Shown here piece after piece: positions 1-10,585 of a DNA stretch of 64,000 nt. The notes under the pieces are model-generated. The model searched no databases. It was not told the DNA's origin and was given only the letters and a program-made list of their open reading frames with translations. The position numbers were made by a program, and so were the translations under genes. The DNA comes from Beijerinckiaceae bacterium (lineage in GTDB: Bacteria; Pseudomonadota; Alphaproteobacteria; Rhizobiales; Beijerinckiaceae). The DNA lies in the NCBI GenBank assembly GCA_009773635.1, contig WSYC01000005.1, forward strand, positions 1 through 64,000. Reading direction: 5' to 3'. Position 1 is the first letter of the stretch. The number at the start of each line of letters is the position of its first letter.

Positions 1-211
1 TCAGTTCCTGCCGATCCATCCATGCTGACCTCCAACCCAGCCAGAAGCTTGAATCAGAAAATTAGCCCGTTGGGAATCCTGAATGTAAACACCACCTAGC
101 GCATTCGCGGCCGGCCGTTAGGGTTTATGAAGCACTTTGTGCGACGCTGTGTGCCGGATTTCCTTCCGCGATCCTGTCTTCTGAAGCGGAAGCTGACGAC
201 GAGTAGCGTTC

Positions 212-517
212 ATGCGTCCTGTGGTGTCCTGGGCTTTTGCCCTGTCCTGCCTTGCACCGTTCTGTCTCGGTGCGGGTGCGCTTACGGCCCGCGCGGCGGG
301 GTTTGCGATCGATCCTGATCCCAATTCGATGACACTGGGGGAAATCCTCGACCGCGAACGATTGGCAAATGCGCCGCGCCCGGCATTGAGGCCTGCCGCG
401 CTGGCCCCTGCTTCCGCCGAGCCCGTTGTGCCGCAGGGCGTGGTGACCGTGCTGGCACCCCGCACGCGGGGCCCGGTCCGGCAGGTCTACCCCATCCCGC
501 CGCAGCGGCCGGAATAA
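212..517 (+). CDS. small putative secreted protein, Pro/Ala-rich
   Basis: 101-aa ORF with an N-terminal hydrophobic signal-like segment (MRPVVSWAFALSCLAPFCLGAGALTARA); competing antisense ORFs lack protein-like features. Confidence 0.45.
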   Translation: MRPVVSWAFALSCLAPFCLGAGALTARAAGFAIDPDPNSMTLGEILDRERLANAPRPALRPAALAPASAEPVVPQGVVTVLAPRTRGPVRQVYPIPPQRPE

Positions 518-545
518 TCCCGAAGCGCCTTCGGGCGGTGACGCT

Positions 546-1550
546 TCACGGGGCAAGATCGAGCATGATCTTGCCGCGGTGGCTGCTCTTTTCCATCAGC
601 TCATGCGCCTCGCGGGTGCGCGCGAGCGGAAACACCGTGTCGATGCGCGGCCGGATCGCGCCAGCCTCGACCAACGGCCAGATGTCGCGGATCACGGCTT
701 TCGCCACGGCGGCCTTCTGTTGCAGCGTGCGCGGGCGCAAGGTTGAGCCGGTATAGGTCAGGCGCCGGACCATCAGGTGGCGGAAGTCGATTTCAGCCTT
801 GGAACCTTGCAGGAAGGCGATCTGCACAAGCCGCCCGTCCAGCGCGAGGCTGCGCAGATTGCGGGCGATATAATCCCCGCCGACCATGTCGAGGATGAGA
901 TCGAGACCGCGCTTGCCGGTCTCACGCGCGATGACCTCGACGAAATCTTCCGCCGCGTAATCGATCACGATATCCGCACCGAGATCGCGGCAGAACGCGC
1001 CCTTGTCCGCGCCGCGCGCCGAGGTGAAGACGCGCGCACCCCAGGCCTTCGCCATCTGGATCGCGATCGAGCCGATGCCGCTTGAACCGCCATGGACAAG
1101 AAAGTCCTCGCCCTTCGCGAGGCGTCCGCGCGTGATGATGTTGTCGTAGACGGTGAGCACGTTCTCCGGCAGCGCGGCGGCTTCGAGAAGGCTCAGGCCG
1201 TCGGGGACGGGCATCGCCAGCGGCGCATCGACAAGGCAGAATTCAGCGTAGCCGCCACCCGCGACCAGCGCGGTGATGGTTTCGCCAACACCAAGCCCCT
1301 GCACACCGTCACCGAGCGCAACGATCTCGCCGGCAATCTCCAACCCGGGAATGTCGGGCGCGCCCGGCGGCGGCGGATAAGCCCCGGCGCGCTGGGCGCA
1401 ATCCGGACGATTGACGCCGGCGAAGGCGACCTTCGCCAACACTTGCCCCGGGCCGGGGCGCGGAACCGGTGCGCTTTCAAGCGCGATCACCTCGGGGCCA
1501 CCGGGGGCGGTGAAGCGGATCTGCCGCATGACATCGGGAAGGCTTGGCAT
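546..1550 (-). CDS. NAD(P)H quinone oxidoreductase (zinc-type ADH/MDR superfamily, PIG3-like)
   Basis: MRQIRFTAPGGPEVIALESAPVPRPGPGQVLAKVAFAGVNRPDCAQRAGAYPPPPGAPDIPGLEIAG and VHGGSSGIGSIAIQMAKAWGARVF motifs; start placed at MPSLPDVMRQ. Confidence 0.9.
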   Translation of the reverse strand: MPSLPDVMRQIRFTAPGGPEVIALESAPVPRPGPGQVLAKVAFAGVNRPDCAQRAGAYPPPPGAPDIPGLEIAGEIVALGDGVQGLGVGETITALVAGGGYAEFCLVDAPLAMPVPDGLSLLEAAALPENVLTVYDNIITRGRLAKGEDFLVHGGSSGIGSIAIQMAKAWGARVFTSARGADKGAFCRDLGADIVIDYAAEDFVEVIARETGKRGLDLILDMVGGDYIARNLRSLALDGRLVQIAFLQGSKAEIDFRHLMVRRLTYTGSTLRPRTLQQKAAVAKAVIRDIWPLVEAGAIRPRIDTVFPLARTREAHELMEKSSHRGKIMLDLAP

Positions 1551-1725
1551 GAGATGGATCCTTGTCAGGCGTGAAGCCGAGGGGGCGGAGCCCTCGCCGG
1601 AAGGGGCTGGGACCTCTGAGATAGAGTTGGGCGTGGGCAAGGTCAAACGCGTTGCCGAGCGGCTTCCAACGCGATAATCCGAAGTGGACAGGCAGCGTCT
1701 GCTGCCGCATCCGGAGCCCGCAAGA

Positions 1726-3174
1726 ATGACTGCATTGCCACCCGGTTTTCTCGATCAGGCCCGCGTGATTGTCGGCGAGGCTGATGTCCTCACCGATGCG
1801 GATGCGATCGCGCCCTATCTCGTCGAAACGCGCGGGCTGCATCAGGGCCGTGCGGAGGCGGTGTTCCGGCCGCGCTCGACGGCAGAGGTTGCAGCGCTCG
1901 CTCGCCTTGCCCATGGCGCAGGCGTGCCGTTTCTCGCCATCGGCGGCAATACCGGGCTTGTCGGTGGCGGTGTGCCGTTCGGCGGCATCGTGATCTCGCT
2001 CGCCCGCCTCAACCACATCCGCGCGGTCGATCCCGCCAATGCGACCATGACGCTCGAGGCCGGCGTCATTCTCCAGAACGTGCAGGATGCCGCGCGCAAG
2101 GCGGGCTTTCTGTTCCCGCTGTCGCTGGGCTCGGAAGGCTCCTGCACCATCGGCGGCAATATCTCGACCAACGCCGGCGGCACCGGCGTGCTGCGCTACG
2201 GCAACACGCGCGATCTCGTCCTCGGACTGGAGGTCGTTATGCCCGATGGCGCTGTTCTCAATGGGCTCGGGGGTCTTCGGAAGGATAATTCCGGCTACGA
2301 TCTCAAGCATCTTTTCATCGGGTCCGAAGGCACGCTCGGCATCGTCACGGCGGCGGTCGTCAAGCTGTTTCCTTTGCCGAGAAGCCGCGTCACCGCATTC
2401 GCGGGCGCGTCTTCGGTGCACAAGATCGTGGACCTCTTCGAGCGCTTGCGCGCGGTGGCGGGCGAGCGGCTGACGACCTTCGAATTCCTGCCGCGCTTCG
2501 GGCTGGAGCTGGTGCTGCGCCATGCTGCGAAGACACGCGACCCGCTGTCCTCGGCACATCTTACTTACGCGATGGTGGAACTGACTTCGCCGGAGGTCGA
2601 CGCGCCGCTGGAAGATCTTCTGGCTGAGGTGCTGGAGACCGCGCTGGAAGCCGAGGAAATCGAGGACGCGACGATTGCCGCCAGCGAGGCGCAGGCCGGT
2701 GATTTCTGGCGGCTGCGCGAATTGCTCGCCGAATGCCAGAAATTCGAGGGCGGGTCGATCAAGCACGATGTCTCCGTGCCGATCAGCGCTGTCGCGGACT
2801 TCGTTGCCGAGACGAGCCTCGCCTGCGAGGCGGAAATGCCCGGCATTCGTGTCTGCGCCTTCGGGCATATCGGCGATGGCAACATCCACTTCAACCTTTC
2901 CCAGCCCGTCGGCATGGAGAAGCAGGCGTTCCTGGCACAGTGGCATCATTTCAACACGCTGGTGCATGATGCCGTCCATGCGCGTGGTGGCTCGATCGCA
3001 GCAGAGCACGGCGTCGGGCTCAACAAGCGCGACGAGCTGCTCGCCTACAAGGACCCTGTGGCCCTGGCCCTCATGGTGCGGATCAAGCAGGCGCTCGACC
3101 CTCAGAACCTCCTCAACCCCGGCAAGGTCGTCCGCATCGGGAACGACCTGCCGATGTTCACGCCGGGCAACTAG
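1726..3174 (+). CDS. FAD-binding oxidase / D-2-hydroxyacid (hydroxyglutarate-like) dehydrogenase
   Basis: FAD-binding type 4 motifs (PRSTAEVAALARLAHGAGVPFLAIGGNTGLVGGG; GSEGTLGIVTAAVVKLFPLP) and C-terminal HGVGLNKRDELLAYKDPVALALMVRIKQALDPQNLLNPGKV. Confidence 0.9.
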   Translation: MTALPPGFLDQARVIVGEADVLTDADAIAPYLVETRGLHQGRAEAVFRPRSTAEVAALARLAHGAGVPFLAIGGNTGLVGGGVPFGGIVISLARLNHIRAVDPANATMTLEAGVILQNVQDAARKAGFLFPLSLGSEGSCTIGGNISTNAGGTGVLRYGNTRDLVLGLEVVMPDGAVLNGLGGLRKDNSGYDLKHLFIGSEGTLGIVTAAVVKLFPLPRSRVTAFAGASSVHKIVDLFERLRAVAGERLTTFEFLPRFGLELVLRHAAKTRDPLSSAHLTYAMVELTSPEVDAPLEDLLAEVLETALEAEEIEDATIAASEAQAGDFWRLRELLAECQKFEGGSIKHDVSVPISAVADFVAETSLACEAEMPGIRVCAFGHIGDGNIHFNLSQPVGMEKQAFLAQWHHFNTLVHDAVHARGGSIAAEHGVGLNKRDELLAYKDPVALALMVRIKQALDPQNLLNPGKVVRIGNDLPMFTPGN

Positions 3175-3177
3175 CCG

Positions 3178-4554
3178 TTATTCCGATCCATGCGTGCTGG
3201 CTGCAGCCTCGGCAGCCGCCTCGGCGCGGGATTTGACGCCGTTGAAATAGAGGTTCAGCACCACCGCCGAAACGGCGGCGAGCAGGATGCCGGAATGCAG
3301 CAGCGGTGCCATCGCCTTCGGCATGTACTGGAAGAACTTCGGCGCCACGAGCGGGATCATCCCGAAGCCGACCGAGATCGCGACGACGTAGAGATTGTTG
3401 CGGCTTGAGGCAAAATCCACCGCCGAAAGAATGCGGATGCCGGTTGCCGCAACCATACCGAACATCACGAGGCCGGCGCCGCCGAGCACGAAGACCGGCA
3501 CGCTTTCAACCAGCTGCGCCAGTTTTGGCGTCAGCCCCAGCGCCACGAGAATGACACCGCCCATTACGCAGACAAAGCGCGAGCGCACCCCGGTGACGCC
3601 GACGAGCCCGACATTCTGCGAGAACGAGGTATAGGGGAAGGTGTTGAAGACGCCGCCGATCAGCGTGCCGACGCCATCGGCGCGGAGGCCGCGCGTCAGG
3701 TCCTCCTCGGTGACGGCTTTGCCGGTCATCGCGCCGAGCGCGAGGAACATCCCGGTCGATTCGATCATCACCACGATCATGACGAGGCACATCGTGATGA
3801 TGGCCACCGGCTCGAACACCGGCATGCCGAAATGGAACGGAAGCACCACGCCGAACCACGGCGCGGCGGCAACCTTTGCGAAGCTCATCTTGCCGATCAG
3901 GATCGCGACAACCGAGCCCAGCACGATGCCGAGCAGCACCGAGATGTTCGACAGGAATCCCTTGCCGTATTTGGTGATCGCCAGAATGGACAGGAGCACG
4001 AAGGTCGCGACACCAAGATGCACGGGATCACCGTAGCTCGGCAGCGTATCGACCGGCGCGCCTGCTGCCCAGTTGATGCCGATGCGCATCAGCGAAATGC
4101 CGATGACGAGAATGATCGTGCCGGTGACCACGGGGGGAAAAAACCGCAGCATGCGCGAGACAAACGGCGCGATCAGCACACCGAACACACCGGCGGCGAT
4201 CACCGAGCCATAGATGAGGTTGAGCGTCTGCTCCTTGGGCACGCCCGCCGCCTTGCCCGCCCCGATCATCGCCAGCATCGGCGCAACGGAGGCGAAGGTC
4301 ACGCCCATCATCACGGGAAGGCGGATGCCGACACCCGGAAACCCGAACGCCTGAATGAGCGTGACGATCCCGCAGGCAAAAAGATCGGCGTTGATCAGAA
4401 ACGCGATATCCGCCGGGCCAAGATCAAGTGCACGCCCGACGATCAGCGGCACGGCAACGGCGCCGGCATACATCACCAGCACGTGTTGCAGGCCGAGCGC
4501 GCCGAGGCGTGCAGGTGGCAACATCTGGTCCACAGCATGTGGTGAAGTGCTCAT
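3178..4554 (-). CDS. nucleobase:cation symporter-2 family purine permease
   Basis: NCS2 motifs (LGLQHVLVMYAGAVAVPLIVGRAL; FNTFPYTSFSQNVGLVGVTGVRSRFV); adjacent to xdh genes. Confidence 0.88.
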   Translation of the reverse strand: MSTSPHAVDQMLPPARLGALGLQHVLVMYAGAVAVPLIVGRALDLGPADIAFLINADLFACGIVTLIQAFGFPGVGIRLPVMMGVTFASVAPMLAMIGAGKAAGVPKEQTLNLIYGSVIAAGVFGVLIAPFVSRMLRFFPPVVTGTIILVIGISLMRIGINWAAGAPVDTLPSYGDPVHLGVATFVLLSILAITKYGKGFLSNISVLLGIVLGSVVAILIGKMSFAKVAAAPWFGVVLPFHFGMPVFEPVAIITMCLVMIVVMIESTGMFLALGAMTGKAVTEEDLTRGLRADGVGTLIGGVFNTFPYTSFSQNVGLVGVTGVRSRFVCVMGGVILVALGLTPKLAQLVESVPVFVLGGAGLVMFGMVAATGIRILSAVDFASSRNNLYVVAISVGFGMIPLVAPKFFQYMPKAMAPLLHSGILLAAVSAVVLNLYFNGVKSRAEAAAEAAASTHGSE

Positions 4555-4627
4555 CGTTTCCCCCCTGATCTGCCGCTCCGTTGCTCGGAAGCGGACCTTT
4601 ACCGACAGCAAAGACCATGCCAGTGGA

Positions 4628-5629
4628 TTATGCAAGCGCACTGGTTTTCCGGCGAAAGACCCGGTCAGGGAGCGGGCAGGGTGCTGTGTTCAGCGGCAGT
4701 CTGACGCTTTCATGCCGCTGGCGGAGAAGCTGCACCACAACGCCGGCCGCGATGATCGCCGGTTCCTTGCTACCGAGGTCAGGCAGGCCGATCGGGCAGA
4801 TCAGACGGGTGATATCGGCGTCGGTCAGGCCCAGCGCCCGCAGCCGTCCGGCAAAACGCGCCCGCTTGGTCGCACTGCCGATGACGCCGGTGAACGTGAT
4901 CGCCGGGTTCTGAAGCGCCGCCGCGACGAGATCGAAATCGAGCACATGGCTATGCGTGATCGCGAGCATCAAGGTGCCGGGTTCGGCCGAGGTAACGAGA
5001 TCGACCGGATTGTCTGCCAGAATGGCGGTTGTATTCGCGGGCTGATGGCACGGAAAGGCTTCGGCGCGCGGATCAATCCAGCGCACACAAAATGGCAGCG
5101 GCGCGAGCGCCAGCACCAGCGCCCGGCCGATATGCCCGGCACCGAACAGCAGCACCGGCGTTCGCCGCATGCCGAATTCCTCCCGGAGGACGCCGGGCTG
5201 GGGAGGGTGGGAAGGGCCATCCGGCGTGCGGATCACGATTCCCCGCGCATCCGGCATCCCCGTTGTTACAAACATGCCCGTCGCCTCGACGCCGGCAAGC
5301 GGCGCAATCCAACGGTGATCAGCTTCGGCGAAGGCCTCGAAGCGCAGGCTCACGCGTCCGCCGCAGCATTGGCCGAGGTCCGGCCCGAGCACGAGGCTGC
5401 GGGTGATGCCCCGGCCATCGGGATGCGTTGCCAGCAGCCGCGCCGCCTCCGACAGCGCCTGCCATTCGAGCGCGCCGCCGCCGATAGTGCCGGAATAGCC
5501 GCCGCCGGCGGTCGCGAGCATGCGCGCCCCGGCCTCGCGTGGGCTGGAACCTTCCGCCGCCACCACCGTGATCAGGCACGCGCGCTCGCCACGGGTGAGG
5601 CCATCGGCAATGCGCTGCCAGATCGTCAC
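4628..5629 (-). CDS. xdhC: xanthine dehydrogenase accessory protein XdhC
   Basis: XdhC/CoxI features (VVAAEGSSPREAGARMLATAGGGYSGTIGGGALEWQAL; FGAGHIGRALVLALAPLPF); overlaps xdhB. Confidence 0.92.
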   Translation of the reverse strand: MTIWQRIADGLTRGERACLITVVAAEGSSPREAGARMLATAGGGYSGTIGGGALEWQALSEAARLLATHPDGRGITRSLVLGPDLGQCCGGRVSLRFEAFAEADHRWIAPLAGVEATGMFVTTGMPDARGIVIRTPDGPSHPPQPGVLREEFGMRRTPVLLFGAGHIGRALVLALAPLPFCVRWIDPRAEAFPCHQPANTTAILADNPVDLVTSAEPGTLMLAITHSHVLDFDLVAAALQNPAITFTGVIGSATKRARFAGRLRALGLTDADITRLICPIGLPDLGSKEPAIIAAGVVVQLLRQRHESVRLPLNTAPCPLPDRVFRRKTSALA

Positions 5630-7932
5630 GCTGCCGGGCTCCGCTGCCGGTCGAGCGCATCGAGAATGGCTTCGGGCGTTGCGGGCGCACGCAGCGTCAC
5701 CGGCCGGCCCGGTCTGACCGCATGGATCGCGTCCGCGATGGCGGAAAAAACCGAGATCGCCAGCATCACCGGCGGCTCGCCCACCGCCTTCGAGCGATAG
5801 ATCGCGTCCTCATGGTTCGGCTCGTCCCACAGCGTGACGCGGAAATGCGCCGGAATATCCGAGGCGACGGGGATCTTGTAGGTCGAGGGCGCATGCGTCC
5901 GGAGCCGGCCCTCGCCGTCGAACACCAGCTCTTCCGTGGTTAGCCAGCCGAGCCCCTGCACGAAGCCGCCCTCGATCTGGCCGATATCGATGGCCGGGTT
6001 CAGCGAATGCCCGCAATCATGCAGGATATCGACCGTTTCGAGCTTCATTTCGCCGGTCATGGTGTCGATCACCACCTCGGAACAGGCGGCGCCATAGGCG
6101 AAGTAGAAGAATGGCCGGCCGGTCTGCTGCTGGCGATCCCAGGTGATGCCGGGGGTCGCGTAGTAGCCGGTCGAGGAGAGGGCGATGCGGTCGAGATAGC
6201 AGGCCTTCGCCAGCTCGGCGAAAGTCATCGACGCTTCCCCGGCGAGCACGCGGCCATGCGCGAAATGCACGGCCTCCACCGGCATACCGAGCCGCCGCGC
6301 GGCTTCCGCCGCCATGCGATCCCGGATGGTCCGCGCCGCGATCTTCGCCGCCATGCCGTTGAGATCGGAGCCGGAAGATGCGGCGGTTGGCGCGGTATTC
6401 GGCACTTTGGCGGTGCTGGTCGCCGTGATCTTCACGCGCTCGATCGGCACGCCGAACTCATCCGCCACAATCTGCGCGACCTTGGTGTTGAGGCCCTGCC
6501 CCATCTCGGTGCCGCCGTGGTTGAGCATCACCGAGCCATCGGAATAGACATGCACCAGCGCGCCGGCCTGGTTGAGGTGCTTCAGCGTGAAGGAAATCCC
6601 GAATTTCACCGGCGTCAGCGCAATCCCGCGCTTGAGGATCGGGGATGCCGCGTTGAACGCCGCAATCTCCTCCCGTCGTGCCCGGTAGCGTGAGGAGCGC
6701 TCCAGCGCGTCGATGATGGGGGACAGGGTTTCGCAGTCGAACACCTGCATGCCGTAGGGCGTGATGTCGCGCCCGGTCCGGTAGAGGTTATCCTTCCTCA
6801 CATCGAGCGGATCGCGCCCGAGTGTATGGGCGATGGCATCGATGACGCATTCCATGGCCAGCACCCCTTGCGGGCCGCCGAACCCGCGAAACGCGGTGTT
6901 GGAGACGGTATTCGTTTTCAGCCGGCGCGAGGCGATCCGCGCATGCGGGAGGAAATAGGCGTTGTCCGAATGGAACATCGTGCGATCGACGACGCCGAGA
7001 CTGAGATCGGCGGAATAGCCGCAGCGGGCGAGGTGCTCGATGTCATAAGCCGCGATCACGCCGCGATCATCGAACCCCACCGTATAGCGCGAGCGGAAAT
7101 CATGGCGCTTGCCGGTGAGCGCGAAATCATCGTCGCGGTCGAGGCGCAGCTTGCAGGGCTTGCCGGTGACCTGTGCCGCCAGCGCGGCAATGGCAGCCCA
7201 GTGACTTGCCTGGCTTTCCTTGCCGCCGAACCCGCCGCCCATCCGGCGGCACTCGACCGTGACGGCATGATCGGCAAGGCCGAGCACGCGCGCGACGATA
7301 TGCTGCACCTCGCTCGGGTGCTGCGTCGAGGAATGGACGAAGATATCGCCGCCTTCGCCGGGGATCGCGAGGGCGATCTGACCTTCGAGATAGAAGTGCT
7401 CCTGCCCGCCGATCTCGATCTCGCCGGCAAGGCGGTGCGGCGCCCCCTTCAGGGCCGGATCCGGTGTTCCGCGCAGGAACGCATAATCCGGCAGCACGGT
7501 TTCGCCGGTCTCGAGTGCATCCGCAATGTCGACGGCGGGCAGTTCCGGCACGGCCTCGATGCGGGCGCGGCGGGCAGCCTTGCGCGCGATCCTGCGCGTG
7601 GTCGCGACAACCGCGAAGACCGGCTGGGCGTGAAAGCTGATCTCGTCGTCAGCGAACATCGGTTCATCCCCGAGCGCGGGGGAGACGTCGTTCTTGCCGG
7701 GGATATCGGCGGCGGTCAGTACTGCGACGACCCCCGGTTTGGCGCGGATCGCGTCGAGATCGAGCGCGACGAGCCGCCCGCGGGCAATCGGTGCGAGGCC
7801 AAGCGCGATATGCAGCGTGCCCTGCGGCTCCGGGAGATCGTCGATATAGGGCGCGGAGCCCGTGACATGGCGGATCGCGCTGTCATGTGGCAGGGGCTTG
7901 CGCACTGCATTGAGCGTGGTGCGATCAGGCAT
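5626..7932 (-). CDS. xdhB: xanthine dehydrogenase molybdopterin-binding subunit
   Basis: HVTGSAPYIDDLPEPQGTLHIALG; GGGFGGKESQ; FRGFGGPQG; EMGQGLNTKVAQIVADEFG; AVGEPPVMLAISVFSAIADAI. Confidence 0.95.
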   Translation of the reverse strand: MPDRTTLNAVRKPLPHDSAIRHVTGSAPYIDDLPEPQGTLHIALGLAPIARGRLVALDLDAIRAKPGVVAVLTAADIPGKNDVSPALGDEPMFADDEISFHAQPVFAVVATTRRIARKAARRARIEAVPELPAVDIADALETGETVLPDYAFLRGTPDPALKGAPHRLAGEIEIGGQEHFYLEGQIALAIPGEGGDIFVHSSTQHPSEVQHIVARVLGLADHAVTVECRRMGGGFGGKESQASHWAAIAALAAQVTGKPCKLRLDRDDDFALTGKRHDFRSRYTVGFDDRGVIAAYDIEHLARCGYSADLSLGVVDRTMFHSDNAYFLPHARIASRRLKTNTVSNTAFRGFGGPQGVLAMECVIDAIAHTLGRDPLDVRKDNLYRTGRDITPYGMQVFDCETLSPIIDALERSSRYRARREEIAAFNAASPILKRGIALTPVKFGISFTLKHLNQAGALVHVYSDGSVMLNHGGTEMGQGLNTKVAQIVADEFGVPIERVKITATSTAKVPNTAPTAASSGSDLNGMAAKIAARTIRDRMAAEAARRLGMPVEAVHFAHGRVLAGEASMTFAELAKACYLDRIALSSTGYYATPGITWDRQQQTGRPFFYFAYGAACSEVVIDTMTGEMKLETVDILHDCGHSLNPAIDIGQIEGGFVQGLGWLTTEELVFDGEGRLRTHAPSTYKIPVASDIPAHFRVTLWDEPNHEDAIYRSKAVGEPPVMLAISVFSAIADAIHAVRPGRPVTLRAPATPEAILDALDRQRSPAA

Positions 7933-9397
7933 TTTCGGCCTCCGATCCCCGCGCGACAATCCGCGTCCGCGAACGCGTCCCGGCGATCTCGGTCAGGGCC
8001 TTGCCGAGAAGCGCGCGGGCAACGCGGGCACGGTAGGCGGCGGAAGCGCGCATATCGCTGATCGGCTGGAAATCACGGTCGAGCGCCTGCACGGCGGGCA
8101 TCCAGTCGTGCGGGGTATCGATGGCGGCGCCAATCAGCGCTGCCTCGGTTTCCCGCGCGCGTTTCGGCGTACCGGCCATGCCGCCGAACGCGATCCGCGC
8201 TTGCGAGATGATGCTGCCCTCGAGCGTGATCATGAACGCGCCAAGCAGGGAGGAAATATCCTCGTCGAAGCGCTTCGAGATCTTGAAGGCGCGGAAATGT
8301 CGTCCCGGCGTCAGGCGCGGAATGGTCAGCCCTGTCACGATCTCGCCGGGCTCACGGTCCTGCCGACCGTAATCGATGAAGAAATCCTCGAGCGCGAGAT
8401 CGCGCACCAGATCGCGCAATCTCAGGTGAACGCTGGCTCCCAGAGCAATGAGTGCCGGGGCGAGATCGCCGATCGGCGAGCCATTGGCGATATTGCCGCC
8501 GATGGTGCCGGAGGCCCGCACCTGCGCCGAGCCGAAGCGCAGCATCAGGGTTTCAAGGTCGGGATCGAGCCGCGCAAGAAAGGGCAGGGCGCGCGCATGG
8601 GTAACCCCCGCGCCGAGGAACAGCGCCGCTTCACCATCCACGATCTCGGTGAGGGCCGCGACATGGTTCAGGGCGACGACCTTGGGCATGGCAACGAGCT
8701 TCTTCGTGATCCACAGGCCGGCATCGGTCGCCCCGGCGATCACGGTTGCCTCCGGATGGGCGGCGGTGAGCTCGCAGAGCGTATCGAGGCTCGCGGGTGC
8801 GGCAAAAAAGCGCTCCTCGTTGCCAACAAGGATATCGCGGTTGTCCGGGAGCGCCCGCAGGGCCGCGAGCCGTTCGGCGCCCTGCCGCGAGAAGGGATCA
8901 TCCACGGTGCCAGCCAGCGCTTCTCCGGCGGCATCGAGAATCGGGCGATACCCCGTGCAGCGGCAGAGATTGCCGGCGAGACAGGCGGTGATCGCCTCGC
9001 GGGTGACGGGGCGCTCGGCCTCGTGGTAGGCGGCGAACAGGCTCATCACGATGCCCGGCGTGCAGAACCCGCATTGCGAGGCATGATGGCGCACCATCGC
9101 CGCCTGGATCGGGTGCAACTCGCCGTTTGCAGCCAGATCCTCGATTGTCAGGACTTCCGCACCATCGACCTGCCCGAGCAGCAGGATACAGGCGTTGACG
9201 GGCTCGTGGCGGATGCGATCACCCTCGGCGCGCGCGAGAACGACCGTGCAGGCTCCGCAATCGCCCTCGTTGCAGCCTTCCTTCGTGCCGGTGGCGTGCA
9301 TCTCCTCCCGCAGCCATTCCAGCAGCGTTGTCGATGGATCGAAGCTGGAAATCTCACGGGCCTGGCCGCAGAAAATGAAGCGGATCGATCGGCGCAT
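7925..9397 (-). CDS. xdhA: xanthine dehydrogenase small subunit (2Fe-2S/FAD)
   Basis: GTKEGCNEGDCGACTVVLARAEG; QCGFCTPGIVMSLFA; LCRCTGYRPILDAAGEAL; FAD-binding domain GATDAGLWITKK. Confidence 0.95.
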   Translation of the reverse strand: MRRSIRFIFCGQAREISSFDPSTTLLEWLREEMHATGTKEGCNEGDCGACTVVLARAEGDRIRHEPVNACILLLGQVDGAEVLTIEDLAANGELHPIQAAMVRHHASQCGFCTPGIVMSLFAAYHEAERPVTREAITACLAGNLCRCTGYRPILDAAGEALAGTVDDPFSRQGAERLAALRALPDNRDILVGNEERFFAAPASLDTLCELTAAHPEATVIAGATDAGLWITKKLVAMPKVVALNHVAALTEIVDGEAALFLGAGVTHARALPFLARLDPDLETLMLRFGSAQVRASGTIGGNIANGSPIGDLAPALIALGASVHLRLRDLVRDLALEDFFIDYGRQDREPGEIVTGLTIPRLTPGRHFRAFKISKRFDEDISSLLGAFMITLEGSIISQARIAFGGMAGTPKRARETEAALIGAAIDTPHDWMPAVQALDRDFQPISDMRASAAYRARVARALLGKALTEIAGTRSRTRIVARGSEAENA

Positions 9398-9560
9398 GCA
9401 GCCCCTTTCGAGGGTTGTTCCCCGGCCACATCCTGCCGGGGACAAAAGAAGTCCTTGCATGGTTCTCCGGCTTTGCAGAAACTTCAAGTGCCGAGGTGCA
9501 CCGTGATGCGCATCGGCCATAACGAATGCCCGAAAAGGGCACGCTCCTGAGGAGGAAACG

Positions 9561-10559
9561 ATGGGTAATTTTGCACGCTTCGGGCGTGAATTCTGGCGGA
9601 CCGCGATTGTTGCGGGCGCAGCAATGTTTTGTCTCGCGGGGCAAGGTCAGGCCCAGACCTATCCGGCAAAGCCGATTGCGCTGGTCGTGCCGTTTGCGGC
9701 TGGGGGGCCCAGTGATACGATTGCGCGGTTGCTCGCGGTGTCCATGGGGCAGGCGCTTGGCGGGCAGATCATTGTCGAGAATATTGCCGGGGCAGGCTCT
9801 ACCGTGGGCATCGGGCGTGTCGCCAAATCGGACGCCGATGGCCATACGCTGCTGCTCTCGCACATCAGCCATGCGACGACGCCGTCGCTGTTCAAGAAGC
9901 TCGCCTATGATCCCGTCGCGGATTTCTCGCCGATCGGCATGGTAACGGACGGGGCCTTCGTGCTCGTCGGCCGGAAGGAGCTTGCCGCCGCGACGTTTGC
10001 GGAGGTCATGGCCAAGATCAAGGCGGAGAAAACTGCCGTGTCCTATGCCCATGCCGGGGTCGGCTCGGGTTCGCATCTGTGCGGGCTGATGCTGATGCAG
10101 GCTGCGGGTGCAACGATGACGCAGATCCCGTATCGCGGCACCGGCCCTGCGATGAACGACCTCGTTTCGGGCAAGGTCGATCTCCTCTGCGACCAGATCA
10201 CCTCGGCGCTGCCACAGATCAACGGCAAGACCGTCAAGGCCTACGCAGTGACCTCCGCCGAGAAAGTGGCGGGGCTCGATCTGCCGACCGTGGCGGCATC
10301 AGGCATTCCCGGCTTCAAGATCACGATCTGGCACGGGCTCTACGCCCCGAAGGGAACGCCCGCCGATGTTGTCGCGAAACTCAACGCGGCCCTGCGCACT
10401 GCCCTGAAAGACCCGACGATCATCAAGCGGCTCGCTGATCTCTCGACCATCCCCGCAACGGAGGCGCAGGCGCAACCCGCCTTCCTCGGCAAGCAGCTTG
10501 TTGCGGAAATTGCCAGCTGGAAGAAGATCATCGAAGCGGCGGGGGTCACTGTGGAGTAA
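9561..10559 (+). CDS. tripartite tricarboxylate transporter substrate-binding protein (Bug family)
   Basis: Signal peptide followed by YPAKPIALVVPFAAGGPSDTIARLLAVSMGQALGGQIIVENIAGAGSTVG. Confidence 0.9.
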   Translation: MGNFARFGREFWRTAIVAGAAMFCLAGQGQAQTYPAKPIALVVPFAAGGPSDTIARLLAVSMGQALGGQIIVENIAGAGSTVGIGRVAKSDADGHTLLLSHISHATTPSLFKKLAYDPVADFSPIGMVTDGAFVLVGRKELAAATFAEVMAKIKAEKTAVSYAHAGVGSGSHLCGLMLMQAAGATMTQIPYRGTGPAMNDLVSGKVDLLCDQITSALPQINGKTVKAYAVTSAEKVAGLDLPTVAASGIPGFKITIWHGLYAPKGTPADVVAKLNAALRTALKDPTIIKRLADLSTIPATEAQAQPAFLGKQLVAEIASWKKIIEAAGVTVE

Positions 10560-10585
10560 GCAGCGCTCAGGACATGCCGTGATTT

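Noticed and set aside
1-118. Possible IS-element terminus or truncated minus-strand CDS at the left edge
   Set aside because: The sequence has some inverted-repeat-like pieces (GAATCAG..., TCCTGAAT) and an ATG on the minus strand running off the edge, but too little sequence is visible to support a transposase or IS end.
6826-9550. 411-aa and 562-aa plus-strand ORFs opposite xdhB/xdhA
   Set aside because: Shadow ORFs; no recognisable motifs.
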